This document shows positions 8,293-16,171 of a DNA stretch of 40,636 nucleotides, piece by piece. The DNA is from DASSHA01 sp035693145. Its GTDB lineage: Bacteria; Chloroflexota; Limnocylindria; Limnocylindrales; CSP1-4. Under the pieces are notes generated by a model. That model did no database searches. It saw only the letters and a program-made list of their open reading frames with translations, and was not told the origin of the DNA. The first letter of the stretch is position 1. Every line of letters starts with the position of its first letter. Location of the stretch: assembly GCA_035693145.1 (NCBI GenBank), contig DASSHA010000195.1, forward strand, positions 1 to 40,636, written 5' to 3'. The position numbers were made by a program, and so were the translations under genes.

Positions 8293-11123
8293 TTGAAGTA
8301 GCCGGACAGGTCGAGGATGAGGTCCGTCGTGGCCGTCGACGGTGCGCCGGCGTAGTCGAGGGAGACGTTCCCGGCCGGACTCGTCGAGAGTGGGACGGTG
8401 ATCCCGTTCGCCCGGATGTCGCCGAGCGGGAAGTTGATCGTCGAGGTCGTCGGCGTGGAGGCCGGCGGATCCTTCGTGACCGACACGTAGCCGCCCTTCG
8501 TCTCGCCGACGACCGTCAGGTTGCCCGTGATCGCGGTCGCGCCGGTCGGGACGCCCCAGCGGCCGTCGACGTCGAGCGTCCGCGGCGTGAGCGCGTGGAA
8601 CTTCCCGCCGATGCCGCTCAGGACGGCTCCCGAGCGGCTGTCCATCGTCCGACCCGGGTTGAGCGGGTGGAACTCCGCGCCGCCGCCCGACTTCGTGTAG
8701 TAGCCGGTGACGTCGAGGATCAGATCGGCCGTGTCGCTCGAGAGGCCGCCGGTCGGTCGATACACGATCCAGATTCCGCGATGCGTCGCGTCGTCATCGA
8801 GCGGGACCGTCACGCCGTTCGCGCGCACGTCGCCGACCGGGAAGTTGAGCGTCGAGGTCGACGGCGCCGGCTGCGACGTCGTCGTGATCGCGACGAAGCC
8901 GCTCCGCTTCTGGTTCACGACCGTCAGGTTGCCGGTGATCGCGATCGCCGTGTTCGGCACCCGGACGCTGCCGCCGACCGACACGTCGCCGAGCGCCAGG
9001 CGGCGAGGCGTGCCACCGTGGAACGGGGACGTGAGGCCGATCGCCGGTGACCGTGTGTCGAGCATCCGGACCGGGCTGATCGCGCTGTAGGCCGCCTCGG
9101 AATCGTCGTCGAGGTAGTAGCCCGTGACGTCGAACACGAGATCCGTCGTCTTCGACGTGCTCGCCCGGTAGACGGCCCACAGCTTGCCGCCGGCGCCGAG
9201 CGTCGCGGTGACGTTGTTGGCGCGCACGTCGCCGCTCGGGAAGTTGATCGTCGACGTCGCCGGAGCGGAGACGGAGAGGGGAGTGATCGAGACGAACCCG
9301 CCGGCCTGCTGGTTGACGACGGTCACGTTGCCGGTCACCGCGCGGGCGGTCGACGGGATCCCGCTGACGCCACCGACCGGGAACGACCGCGGCGTTCCGT
9401 GGCTGAACTTGCCGCTGAGTCCCGTCCCGCCGGGCCGGCTGTCGAGCACGCGGACGGGCGTGATCGGGACGTAGCGGAGGCCGCCGGTCTGGAGCTGCGA
9501 CACCTTCGTCGCCCACAGGCCGTCGGCGCTCGCATATTCGTTCGCCTGCCAGACGGCGTCCGGGACCTGCGGGTCCTGCGCGACCCCGACGTAGTCGCCC
9601 CAGCGCGTCCCGTCGTATGTCGCTGCGCCGGCCGCGACGACCTGCGGCGTGGAGATCGAGTTGACCGCATCGCCGGTGCGCTGATAGGCGGCCATGCTCG
9701 AGGCGAAGCTCGACGCCGACGATCGCGTCCAGGCGAGATGGAGCGTTCCGTCGCCGGCGTACCCGGCGCCGGGCATGAAGCTGTCGGCGCCGTCGTCGCC
9801 CACCGCGAGATCCTGTCGAAGGGTCGGGGACGCGGTCGCCGCGGCCGTCGCGAGCTCGGTGAAGCGGGCGCAGTCGCGGGACGTGTCGTCGCCCGCAGGC
9901 ATGCAGCTCGTGGTCGAGGTGAAGACGAGGCGGCTCTGGCGCCAGACCGCGTCCGTCGGCCGGTAGTCGGCAGCGTCGGCGATCGTCGAGGGGGTGCCGG
10001 GTTGTGTTGGCGCGACGGGATCGACGAACGCCGTGACGATGTCGGAGGTCGTGAGGTCGAAGTCGGCGGCCAGGGAGGTCGCGTTGCCGGTGCCCGTCAC
10101 CGTCTGGTACCCGACGTCGCGGCCGGTGTCGCCGGTCGCGCTGACGACGAACAGCGTCGCGGTCGTCGCCGGGGCCTGGAGCGCCACGCGCGGCGCGAAG
10201 CCGCTCGGCAGGAGCAGCGCGATGGGGTCGGTGGGGGTGGTGGCGAGCTTGAGGAGGTCACTCCAGCTCCAGCTCGCGATGGCGCCCGTCTCGAACCCGG
10301 CCGGGTCGATGCAGTCGCCCGCACCCGGCGAGGATTCGGGCGCCATGTCGTAAACGTTCGCGCCGATGGCCACCTTGTCCGTCGAGGTCCCGAGGCTCGG
10401 AAAGTCGTACAGGAAATCAGGCAGGTATGTGTACGTGATGTCCCACAGTCCCTTCGGGTCGGCCGTCCGCGAGACGGCGACGTCGAGGTAACCGTGCCCG
10501 AAGTCCGCGTCGCCCTGCGTCGTGTCGCAGTCGTAGCTCAGCTCGCTCGCGATCCAGCGATTGTGGAGCGAGTCGAACACGATCCGCCCGTCGGCGTCGT
10601 ACGTCACCGGGTTGGTCGGCAGCCCGAAGAAGTCCGGCAGCGTGACGTTCGTCGTCCCGCTGCCCCGTCGGTTCCTGATCTGGACCGAGACGTTGACCAT
10701 CTGGACGACGTTGTCCGGGCCGGCGGCGACCCACGGATCCGGCGGCTCGATGTCGTCCTGGATCGCGAGCCCGGCGGTCGACGCGATCGTCAGAGCCGGC
10801 GCGCCGCTGTCCGACGTGAGCGACGTGTCGGGCGCCGCCGTGATCGCGCTCGGCTGGCGCGTGGTCGTCGATGTCGAACGCCCGGGGAGTCGGTCGCGCA
10901 CGTCATGGAGGGGGCGGCCGGTCGGCTGGAGGGTCCGTGGCGAGACCGCCGGCCGGCGGCCCGACCTGGCATGCGACGCGATGTCGGCGATACGCGCGGC
11001 GTTCGCAGCGCCCGGCCCCTGCGTCCGCGGGTTCGCGGCCGAAGCCGACCCGGCGGTCGGCAGCGCGAGGAGCGCACAGAATGCAAGGGCCGCCACTCGC
11101 CGGCGCCACGAACCGATCGCCAT
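8289..11123 (-). CDS. Large secreted protein with three LDTR/DVTGYF repeats (copy 1)
   Basis: 944-residue paralogue of the downstream gene with the same plan: signal peptide (MAIGSWRRRVAALAFCALLA), linker, a large domain with PPDPWVAAGPDNVVQMVN and ANEYASADGLWATKVSQLQT, and three C-terminal repeats ending DVTGYYLDD, DVTGYYTKS and DLSGYFK. The repeats are more alike between the two proteins than the large domains, which differ clearly in the middle. A good ribosome site (GGGAGGACGGGGG before ATG) supports the start. The large domain has several WSD/WSW-type turns and could be a beta-propeller; that is a guess from spacing. No catalytic motif recognised. The two genes are co-translated and probably act together. 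Confidence 0.86.
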   Translation of the reverse strand: MAIGSWRRRVAALAFCALLALPTAGSASAANPRTQGPGAANAARIADIASHARSGRRPAVSPRTLQPTGRPLHDVRDRLPGRSTSTTTRQPSAITAAPDTSLTSDSGAPALTIASTAGLAIQDDIEPPDPWVAAGPDNVVQMVNVSVQIRNRRGSGTTNVTLPDFFGLPTNPVTYDADGRIVFDSLHNRWIASELSYDCDTTQGDADFGHGYLDVAVSRTADPKGLWDITYTYLPDFLYDFPSLGTSTDKVAIGANVYDMAPESSPGAGDCIDPAGFETGAIASWSWSDLLKLATTPTDPIALLLPSGFAPRVALQAPATTATLFVVSATGDTGRDVGYQTVTGTGNATSLAADFDLTTSDIVTAFVDPVAPTQPGTPSTIADAADYRPTDAVWRQSRLVFTSTTSCMPAGDDTSRDCARFTELATAAATASPTLRQDLAVGDDGADSFMPGAGYAGDGTLHLAWTRSSASSFASSMAAYQRTGDAVNSISTPQVVAAGAATYDGTRWGDYVGVAQDPQVPDAVWQANEYASADGLWATKVSQLQTGGLRYVPITPVRVLDSRPGGTGLSGKFSHGTPRSFPVGGVSGIPSTARAVTGNVTVVNQQAGGFVSITPLSVSAPATSTINFPSGDVRANNVTATLGAGGKLWAVYRASTSKTTDLVFDVTGYYLDDDSEAAYSAISPVRMLDTRSPAIGLTSPFHGGTPRRLALGDVSVGGSVRVPNTAIAITGNLTVVNQKRSGFVAITTTSQPAPSTSTLNFPVGDVRANGVTVPLDDDATHRGIWIVYRPTGGLSSDTADLILDVTGYYTKSGGGAEFHPLNPGRTMDSRSGAVLSGIGGKFHALTPRTLDVDGRWGVPTGATAITGNLTVVGETKGGYVSVTKDPPASTPTTSTINFPLGDIRANGITVPLSTSPAGNVSLDYAGAPSTATTDLILDLSGYFK

Positions 11124-11310
11124 CCCCCGTCCTCCCTCGTCGCCGAGCCCCCGTTCGATGGGCCTGCGGGCTGCTCGACTCGGCCGAGGTTACTACCCGT
11201 AAACCTCCGCGTTGAGCCGCTGACGCACGTCCGGGCCTGACGATGACCGTGTTTCGGCGCACCGGCGCACCGGCTACGATCGGCGAGAACGGGTCGCAAG
11301 GAGAGACGAC
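11124..11310. other. Divergent intergenic region with an inverted repeat
   Basis: 187 bases between the secreted-protein gene and adenosine deaminase. GAGGTT (11186-11191) and AACCTC (11202-11207) are perfect 6-base arms around a 10-base centre, a possible operator or hairpin. TACGAT (11274-11279) could be a -10 box for adenosine deaminase, but no good -35 is visible. Confidence 0.3.
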
Positions 11311-12414
11311 GTGCTGGCCCTCGAGACGATCCGCCGGGCTCCCAAGGCCCTGCTCCATGACCATCTCGACGGCGGGTTGCGCCCGGCCACGATCGTCGAC
11401 CTCGCCCGCGAATACGGCTACGACGGGTTGCCGACGACCGATCCCGACGAGCTGGCGGCCTGGATCCGCCGCGGCGCGGACCGCAAGAGCCTCGAGCTGT
11501 ATCTCGAGACGTTCGAGCACACGATCGGCGTCATGCAGGAGCGCGACGCGATCGTCCGTGTCGCCGCGGAATGCGCCGAGGACCTCGCCGCCGACGGCGT
11601 CGTGTATGCCGAGGTTCGCTACGCGCCCGAGCTCTCGACCGAGCGCGGCCTGACGCTCGACGAGGTCGTCGAGGCGAATCTCGAGGGCTTCCGTCTGGGG
11701 GCCGAACGCGCGGCGGCGGCCGGCCGACCGATCGTCATGAAGGCGCTCGTGACGGCCATGCGCCAGGCCGCCCGTTCGGTCGAGGTCGCGGCCTGCGCCG
11801 TCCGCTGGCGCGACGCCGGGGTCGTCGGGTTCGACATCGCCGGACCGGAGGCCGGCTACCGCCCGACCCGTCACCTCGACGCGTTCGACCTCGTTCGTCG
11901 CGAGAACTTCCACCTCACGATCCACGCGGGCGAGTCGTTCGGGCTGCCGTCCATCTGGGAGGCGCTCCAGTTCTGCGGCGCCGAACGCCTCGGCCACGGT
12001 GTGCGGATCGTCGACGACATCGTCGTCCGGCCCGACGGCTCGGTCGAGCTGGGCCGCCTCGCGACGTTCGTCCGCGATCGGCGCGTGCCGCTCGAGATGT
12101 GCCCGACCTCGAACGTCCACACCGGCGCGGTGCCCTCGATCGCGGAGCATCCGTTCGACCTGCTCCGTCGCCTTCGCTACCGGGTGACGGTCAACACCGA
12201 CAACCGCCTCATGTCGAACGTCTCGCTGTCGGGTGAGTTCGCCACGCTCGACGAGGCATTCGGCCTCGGGCTCGGCGAGATGGAGTGGCTGACGATCAAC
12301 GCGATGAAGTCGGCATTCGCGGCATTCGACGAGCGGCTGCGGCTGATCAACGAGGTCGTGAAGCCCGGCTACGCACACCTGCGCGCCGGGGAGACGCGGG
12401 TTGTCGTCGGCTGA
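11311..12414 (+). CDS. add: Adenosine deaminase
   Basis: Hydrolyses adenosine or deoxyadenosine to inosine and ammonia in purine salvage. 367 residues, normal for the family. Metal ligands: HDHLDG (His16, His18), HAGESF (about 208-213, containing a zinc His and the base-binding Glu), HGVRI, and the Asp-Asn variant VNTDNRLMSN in place of the more common NTDDP; this variant is usual in actinobacterial-type enzymes. GTG start with AAGGAGA about 9 bases upstream. The next gene begins 58 bases downstream in the same direction. A methylthioadenosine phosphorylase is encoded at 24.3 kb, so purine salvage has two entry points here. Confidence 0.94.
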   Translation: MLALETIRRAPKALLHDHLDGGLRPATIVDLAREYGYDGLPTTDPDELAAWIRRGADRKSLELYLETFEHTIGVMQERDAIVRVAAECAEDLAADGVVYAEVRYAPELSTERGLTLDEVVEANLEGFRLGAERAAAAGRPIVMKALVTAMRQAARSVEVAACAVRWRDAGVVGFDIAGPEAGYRPTRHLDAFDLVRRENFHLTIHAGESFGLPSIWEALQFCGAERLGHGVRIVDDIVVRPDGSVELGRLATFVRDRRVPLEMCPTSNVHTGAVPSIAEHPFDLLRRLRYRVTVNTDNRLMSNVSLSGEFATLDEAFGLGLGEMEWLTINAMKSAFAAFDERLRLINEVVKPGYAHLRAGETRVVVG

Positions 12415-12472
12415 CGCGGGTTCGTCGCGGGTCCTCGGTACGGCCGGGCTGCGGGGTTGCGATGATGTCGCG

Positions 12473-13078
12473 ATGAGCACCTTCGACGAGCGCGCCGCGA
12501 CCTGGGACACACCCGAACGGCAGGAACGCGCGGAGGCCGTCGCCGACGCGATCCGCTCCGCGATCCCGTTGACGGCTGAGATGCGAGCGATCGAGATCGG
12601 CGCAGGGACGGGACTGCTCGGCCTCGCGCTGGCCGACGACGTCGGCGACCTCGTGCTGTCCGACCCGTCTGCCGGGATGCTCGACGTCGCCCGCGGGAAG
12701 CTCGACGCGCTGGGCGCGCGGCGCGTCTCGACCCTTCGGCTCGACCTGCTGGCCGATCCGCCGCCGCCCGAACCGTTCGACCTGGCGATCTCGCTCCTCG
12801 TGCTCCACCACCTCGAGGACACCGGGGCGGCGTTGCGCGCGATTCTCCGACTGCTGCATGGGGGCGGCCGGATCGCGATCGCGGATCTCGCGACCGAGGA
12901 TGGTTCGTTCCACAGCGAGGACGCCGAGGGGATCCACCACAACGGCTTCGATCCGGACGAGCTGGCCGTTGTGGCGCGCGACGCGGGGTTCGTGGACGTC
13001 GAGACGCCGATCGGGCCGTCAATCGAGCGCGACGGACGCGACTACCCGCTGCTGATCCTGCTCGGCCGCCGGCCGTAG
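12473..13078 (+). CDS. Class I SAM-dependent methyltransferase
   Basis: 201-residue small-molecule methyltransferase of unknown substrate. The Rossmann fold is clear: motif I AIEIGAGTGLLGLALAD (about 44-60), acidic loop LSDPSAGMLDVA, motif II/III region FDLAISLLVLHHLEDTGAAL, and the post-motif GGRIAIADLATEDGSFH. It resembles UbiE/MenG-like or YdaC-type enzymes; the C-terminal HNGFDPDELAVVARDAGFVD is common to that group. The ATG at 12473 fits the start of homology (STFDERAATWDTPERQERA). The ribosome site is weak, so coupling to adenosine deaminase is likely. A 7-base hairpin (13094-13113) follows the stop and could be a weak terminator. Confidence 0.88.
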   Translation: MSTFDERAATWDTPERQERAEAVADAIRSAIPLTAEMRAIEIGAGTGLLGLALADDVGDLVLSDPSAGMLDVARGKLDALGARRVSTLRLDLLADPPPPEPFDLAISLLVLHHLEDTGAALRAILRLLHGGGRIAIADLATEDGSFHSEDAEGIHHNGFDPDELAVVARDAGFVDVETPIGPSIERDGRDYPLLILLGRRP

Positions 13079-13162
13079 GAGCGGTTGGGCGGCCGGTCGC
13101 TCGGCGGCGACCGCCGACGGAGCGCCGTTACCTCGCCGGCTACGAATCGTGCGCCCGGCCGT

Positions 13163-13281
13163 CGGTTCGGTGCCCAGTGGGGTCCGAGGCGACACCAATT
13201 CGCGCCAATCCGTGTCGGTTCGGATCCTGCCAGGGTGCTTCGCGACGCCGTAGTGCCGGAATCAGAGCCTGGTGGGCAACG
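13163..13281 (+). repeat. 119-base element with complementary ends, copy 1
   Basis: Begins CGGTTCGGTGCCC and ends CCTGGTGGGCAACG. By hand alignment without gaps it matches copy 2 at 92 of 119 positions; conservation is concentrated at the first 30 and last 30 bases. CGGTGCCC (13168-13175) can pair with GGGCAACG (13274-13281) with one mismatch. The similarity extends about 12 bases upstream of this core. Confidence 0.75.
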
Positions 13282-13313
13282 CGGCGCCGAGGGAGAGCGG
13301 GCGGGCCACCGCC

Positions 13314-13339
13314 CGTTGCCCACGAGGCCATGGATTCCG
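13314..13339 (-). repeat. Partial inverted copy of the element end
   Basis: These 26 bases are the near reverse complement of the last 25 bases of copy 1 (13257-13281). CGTTGCCCAC pairs perfectly with 13272-13281, and GATTCCG pairs with the CGGAATC at 13257-13263. Together they would form a long hairpin with a 32-base loop. Confidence 0.65.
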
Positions 13340-13350
13340 CGCCCGGCAGG

Positions 13351-13469
13351 CGGTTCGTTGCCCCGTGGGGTCTGAGGCGACACGATGCGGCTGCGATCGA
13401 TGTCGGTTGGGTGCCTCGCAGGGTCCTCAGCGTCGCGCGAGCGCCGGAATCAGTGCCTGGTGGGCAACG
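13351..13469 (+). repeat. 119-base element with complementary ends, copy 2
   Basis: Begins CGGTTCGTTGCCCC and ends CCTGGTGGGCAACG, exactly 188 bases after copy 1. CGTTGCCC (13356-13363) and GGGCAACG (13462-13469) are perfectly complementary, so the ends can close a helix. The middle (about 30-50 and 60-90) is the variable part. Confidence 0.75.
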
Positions 13470-13661
13470 CGCCGCTCGGGAAGGTGGCTCGGGCGGGCCG
13501 CGAACGGCCCCGCTCAGCTGCCGACGGCGGCAACAGCACGACGCCGCGAGTGCTCCGGCGGATCGAGGGAGGGGTCGTGCGCTCGCCGGCGCGTCGGTCG
13601 CTCGCCGGCGACCCGACCGTTGCTCGATCCGCCGCGCATCCGCGGCGTCATCTGGGCATGA

Positions 13662-13689
13662 CTATACACACGCCCGAATAACAATGCAA
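13662..13689 (-). promoter_or_regulatory. Leftward promoter-like sequence facing the repeat region
   Basis: On the minus strand: TTGCAT (13684-13689), 16-base spacer, TATAGT (13662-13667, five of six to consensus). It sits in the only AT-richer patch nearby, after the osmC-operon terminator, and points into the repeat region, where no protein gene is seen on that strand. Confidence 0.35.
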
Positions 13690-13698
13690 GGGGAAAGA

Positions 13699-13722
13699 GC
13701 CGGCCCGAACGCGAGGGCCGGC
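13699..13722 (-). terminator. Rho-independent-like terminator of the trxB-ABC-osmC operon
   Basis: GCCGGCCC (13699-13706) and GGGCCGGC (13715-13722) form a perfect 8-base stem with an 8-base loop, 5 bases beyond the osmC stop. On the minus strand it is followed by a pyrimidine-rich CTCTTTCCCCTT. Confidence 0.7.
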
Positions 13723-13727
13723 GACGC

Positions 13728-14192
13728 TCAGGCGGGCGCGATGGTTCGGACGATGTCCGGCCTGGCGAACGGCCCGGTGACGATGACCTCCGCCGCGGCC
13801 TCGAACGGGCTCGGGCCCGTGTTCCGGATCCGGAAGCCGTGATGGATCTCGGTCGCGCCGGCACTCAGCATCGCGCTGATCGGGCAGTAGATCGTCGCCG
13901 ACAGCTCGACGCAGCGGCGCACGGCCACTTCGCTGACGTCCGGACCGACGATCTCGTGGACGAGGTCGATCCGGGTGAAGACCTGCGGGTATTCGGTTCG
14001 CTGCTCGGCGCGCGCATGGACGACGTACGACTCGACCGTCTGGCGCTTCTTGCGCGCGATCGTGATGACGTCCATGCCGGTGCAGGCCGCGAGCGCGGCG
14101 AGCAGCGATTCGGTCGGGCCCGCGGCCGTGTCCGTCTCCCGGTCGTCGAAGGCGACGTCGTGGCCCGAGCCGACACGGGCGACGAAGCGCAT
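13728..14192 (-). CDS. OsmC/Ohr-family protein
   Basis: Small thiol-dependent peroxidase-like protein of the OsmC superfamily, 154 residues from the first ATG. Both conserved cysteines are present (LAACTGMDVITIARKK, about residue 38, and SATIYCPISAML, about 103), as is the N-terminal VGSGHDVAFDD of the YhfA-like subgroup. Family-like sequence continues upstream of this ATG as IKTAAVRLDGG, back to about 14233, but that stretch has no ATG, GTG or TTG. So either this ATG is used and the first strand is lost, or a rare ATC start is used. It follows the ABC exporter by about 50 bases. Likely role: reduction of organic hydroperoxides, perhaps with the encoded thioredoxin reductase (inferred). Confidence 0.83.
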   Translation of the reverse strand: MRFVARVGSGHDVAFDDRETDTAAGPTESLLAALAACTGMDVITIARKKRQTVESYVVHARAEQRTEYPQVFTRIDLVHEIVGPDVSEVAVRRCVELSATIYCPISAMLSAGATEIHHGFRIRNTGPSPFEAAAEVIVTGPFARPDIVRTIAPA

Positions 14193-14241
14193 GCCCCCGT
14201 CGAGCCGAACCGCCGCCGTCTTGATCGCGATGGCCGCGCCC

Positions 14242-16161
14242 TCAGCCGAGCGCCGAAAGCGGGGCAAGCTCCGCGGCCTCGTCGTCGGGCGCCGGCGACT
14301 CACGCGAGAACTGGGTCCGGTACAGGTCCGCGTACAGGCCGCCGGCGGCGAGCAGCTCGGCGTGCCGTCCCCGCTCGACGATTCGACCGGCCGCGACGAC
14401 GAGGATCTGGTCGGCCTGCTGGATCGTCGAGAGTCGATGGGCGATGACGATTGAGGTTCGTCCGGCGAGCGCGGTACGGAGGGCTCGCTGGAGAGCGACC
14501 TCGGATTCGGAATCGAGGTGCGCGGTCGCCTCGTCAAGGACGACGATGTCGGGTGCCTTGAGGAGCAGCCGCGCGATCGCGATCCGCTGCTTCTCGCCGC
14601 CCGACAGGCGGTAGCCGCGGTCCCCGACGACCGTCTCGAGCCCGTCCGGGAGCGACTCGATGAGCGGCAGGATCTGCGCCGCACGCAGCGCGTCGGTGAG
14701 CTGCTCGTCGGATGCCTCCGGTCGCGCATAGAGCAGGTTCGCCCGGATCGTGTCGTGGAACAGGTGGGCGTCCTGCGTAACGACCCCGATCGTCGCCCGG
14801 AGCGACTCGAAGGTCGCGTCGCGGACGTCGACGCCATTCACCCGGACGGCGCCGGCGCGGACGTCGTAGAGCCTCGGGATCAGCGCGCTGATCGTCGTCT
14901 TCCCGGCACCCGACGGACCGACGAGCGCGACGAGGTCTCCCGGTCGCGCCTCGAACGAGACGTCGTGGAGGACCTGGGCGGACGGCGACTGGTCGAGCAC
15001 CGCGACCGATTCGAGCGAGGCCAGGGATACCTCGGCGGCCGTCGGGTAGCTGAAGTCGACGTGCTCGAACTCGACCGTCGCCGGCCCGCGCGGAATCCCG
15101 ACGGCGTCCGGCTTCTCGTCGACGAGTGGCGGCAGGTCGAGGACCTCGAAGATCCGGTCGAACGAGACGAGCGCCGTCATGACGTTCACCTGGACGTTCG
15201 ACAACGCGGTCAGCGGGCCATACAGCCGGTTGAGATACGCCGTCAGCGCCACGACGGTCCCGACCTGGAGGACGCCGTCGATCGCGAGCACGCCGCCGAG
15301 ACCGTAGACGAGCGCGGTCGCAAACGACGCCGTGAGGAGCAGCGACGTCATGAACACGACGAGATACATCGCCTGGGTCACGCCGATGTCGCGGACACGG
15401 CCGGCCTTCTCCTCGAAGCTCCGGATCTCCCGCAGCGGCTCGCCGAACAGCCGGACGACGAGCGCGCCCGCGACGTTGAAGCGCTCGGTCATCGTCGACG
15501 TCATCGCCGCGTTGAGGTTGTAGCTCTCCCGCGTGATCGCCTGGATCCGACGCCCGACATAGCGCGCCGGCAGGACGAACACCGGGAAGAGCACGAGGGC
15601 GAGGAGGGTGATCTGCCAGCTCAGGACGAACATCGCGATGAGCGTGACGATGACTGTGATGACGTTGCCGACGACCGATGACAGCGTGTTCGTGAACGCG
15701 CTCTGGGCGTCGAGGACGTCGTTGTTCAGGCGGCTGACGAGGGCGCCGGTCTGGGTTCGGGTGAAGAACGCGATGGGCATCCGCTGGAAGTGGGCGAACA
15801 CCTTCGTTCGCATGTCGTAGATCAGTCCTTCGCCGACGCGGGCGGAGATCCAGCGTTCCACGAGCGAAAGCACGGCGTCGAACACGGCAAGCAGGCCGAG
15901 CAGCAGCGCGAGCTCCACGACGAGGCCGGACTGCCTCGGCAGGATCCCGTCGTCGATGATCGCCCGGTAGATCAGCGGGTTCGCCGCGGCAATCGCGGCA
16001 TCGACGACGATCAGCACGAGGAAGATCCCGAGCAGGCGGCGGTAGGGCGAGGCGAAGCGCGCGATCCGCCGAACCAGCCCCGGCGACAGCTTGTACGAGC
16101 GGACCGAATCGTCGCGCCGGAACGAGCGCATGACGCTCCAGCCGCCACCCATCATCGACAT
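14242..16161 (-). CDS. ABC exporter half-transporter, MsbA/multidrug type
   Basis: 639-residue fused membrane and ATPase protein expected to act as a dimer that exports lipids, drugs or peptides. About residues 35-320 form the six-helix exporter domain, starting LLGIFLVLIVVDAAIAAANP. The ATPase domain follows (about 370-610): Walker A GPSGAGKTT, signature LSGGEKQR, Walker B IVVLDEATAHLD, and switch histidine VIAHRLSTI. Downstream of Walker A a Q-loop reads VVTQDAHLFHDT. Start choice is among three nearby ATGs (16161, 16155, 16152). The gene begins 10 bases after the thioredoxin reductase stop, so they are one operon. Substrate cannot be told from sequence. Confidence 0.92.
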   Translation of the reverse strand: MSMMGGGWSVMRSFRRDDSVRSYKLSPGLVRRIARFASPYRRLLGIFLVLIVVDAAIAAANPLIYRAIIDDGILPRQSGLVVELALLLGLLAVFDAVLSLVERWISARVGEGLIYDMRTKVFAHFQRMPIAFFTRTQTGALVSRLNNDVLDAQSAFTNTLSSVVGNVITVIVTLIAMFVLSWQITLLALVLFPVFVLPARYVGRRIQAITRESYNLNAAMTSTMTERFNVAGALVVRLFGEPLREIRSFEEKAGRVRDIGVTQAMYLVVFMTSLLLTASFATALVYGLGGVLAIDGVLQVGTVVALTAYLNRLYGPLTALSNVQVNVMTALVSFDRIFEVLDLPPLVDEKPDAVGIPRGPATVEFEHVDFSYPTAAEVSLASLESVAVLDQSPSAQVLHDVSFEARPGDLVALVGPSGAGKTTISALIPRLYDVRAGAVRVNGVDVRDATFESLRATIGVVTQDAHLFHDTIRANLLYARPEASDEQLTDALRAAQILPLIESLPDGLETVVGDRGYRLSGGEKQRIAIARLLLKAPDIVVLDEATAHLDSESEVALQRALRTALAGRTSIVIAHRLSTIQQADQILVVAAGRIVERGRHAELLAAGGLYADLYRTQFSRESPAPDDEAAELAPLSALG

Positions 16162-16171
16162 CGCCGAGCCC

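Larger units (their letters stand above)
13079..13698. other. Gene-free region holding repeated structured elements
   Basis: I see no credible protein gene here: the open frames are Arg/Pro/Gly-rich with no family likeness. The stretch holds two direct copies of a 119-base element, a partial inverted copy between them, and an AT-richer segment (13658-13690) with a leftward promoter-like sequence. It ends at the terminator of the osmC-side operon. Confidence 0.7.

Noticed and set aside
13042..13383. Minus-strand open frame across the repeat region
   Set aside because: Composition is Arg/Pro/Gly/Ser-rich without domain likeness or a good ribosome site, and it runs into the methyltransferase gene; better explained by repeats.
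13163..13469. CRISPR array
   Set aside because: Only two imperfect 119-base copies 188 bases apart, with no short identical repeats and no cas genes.
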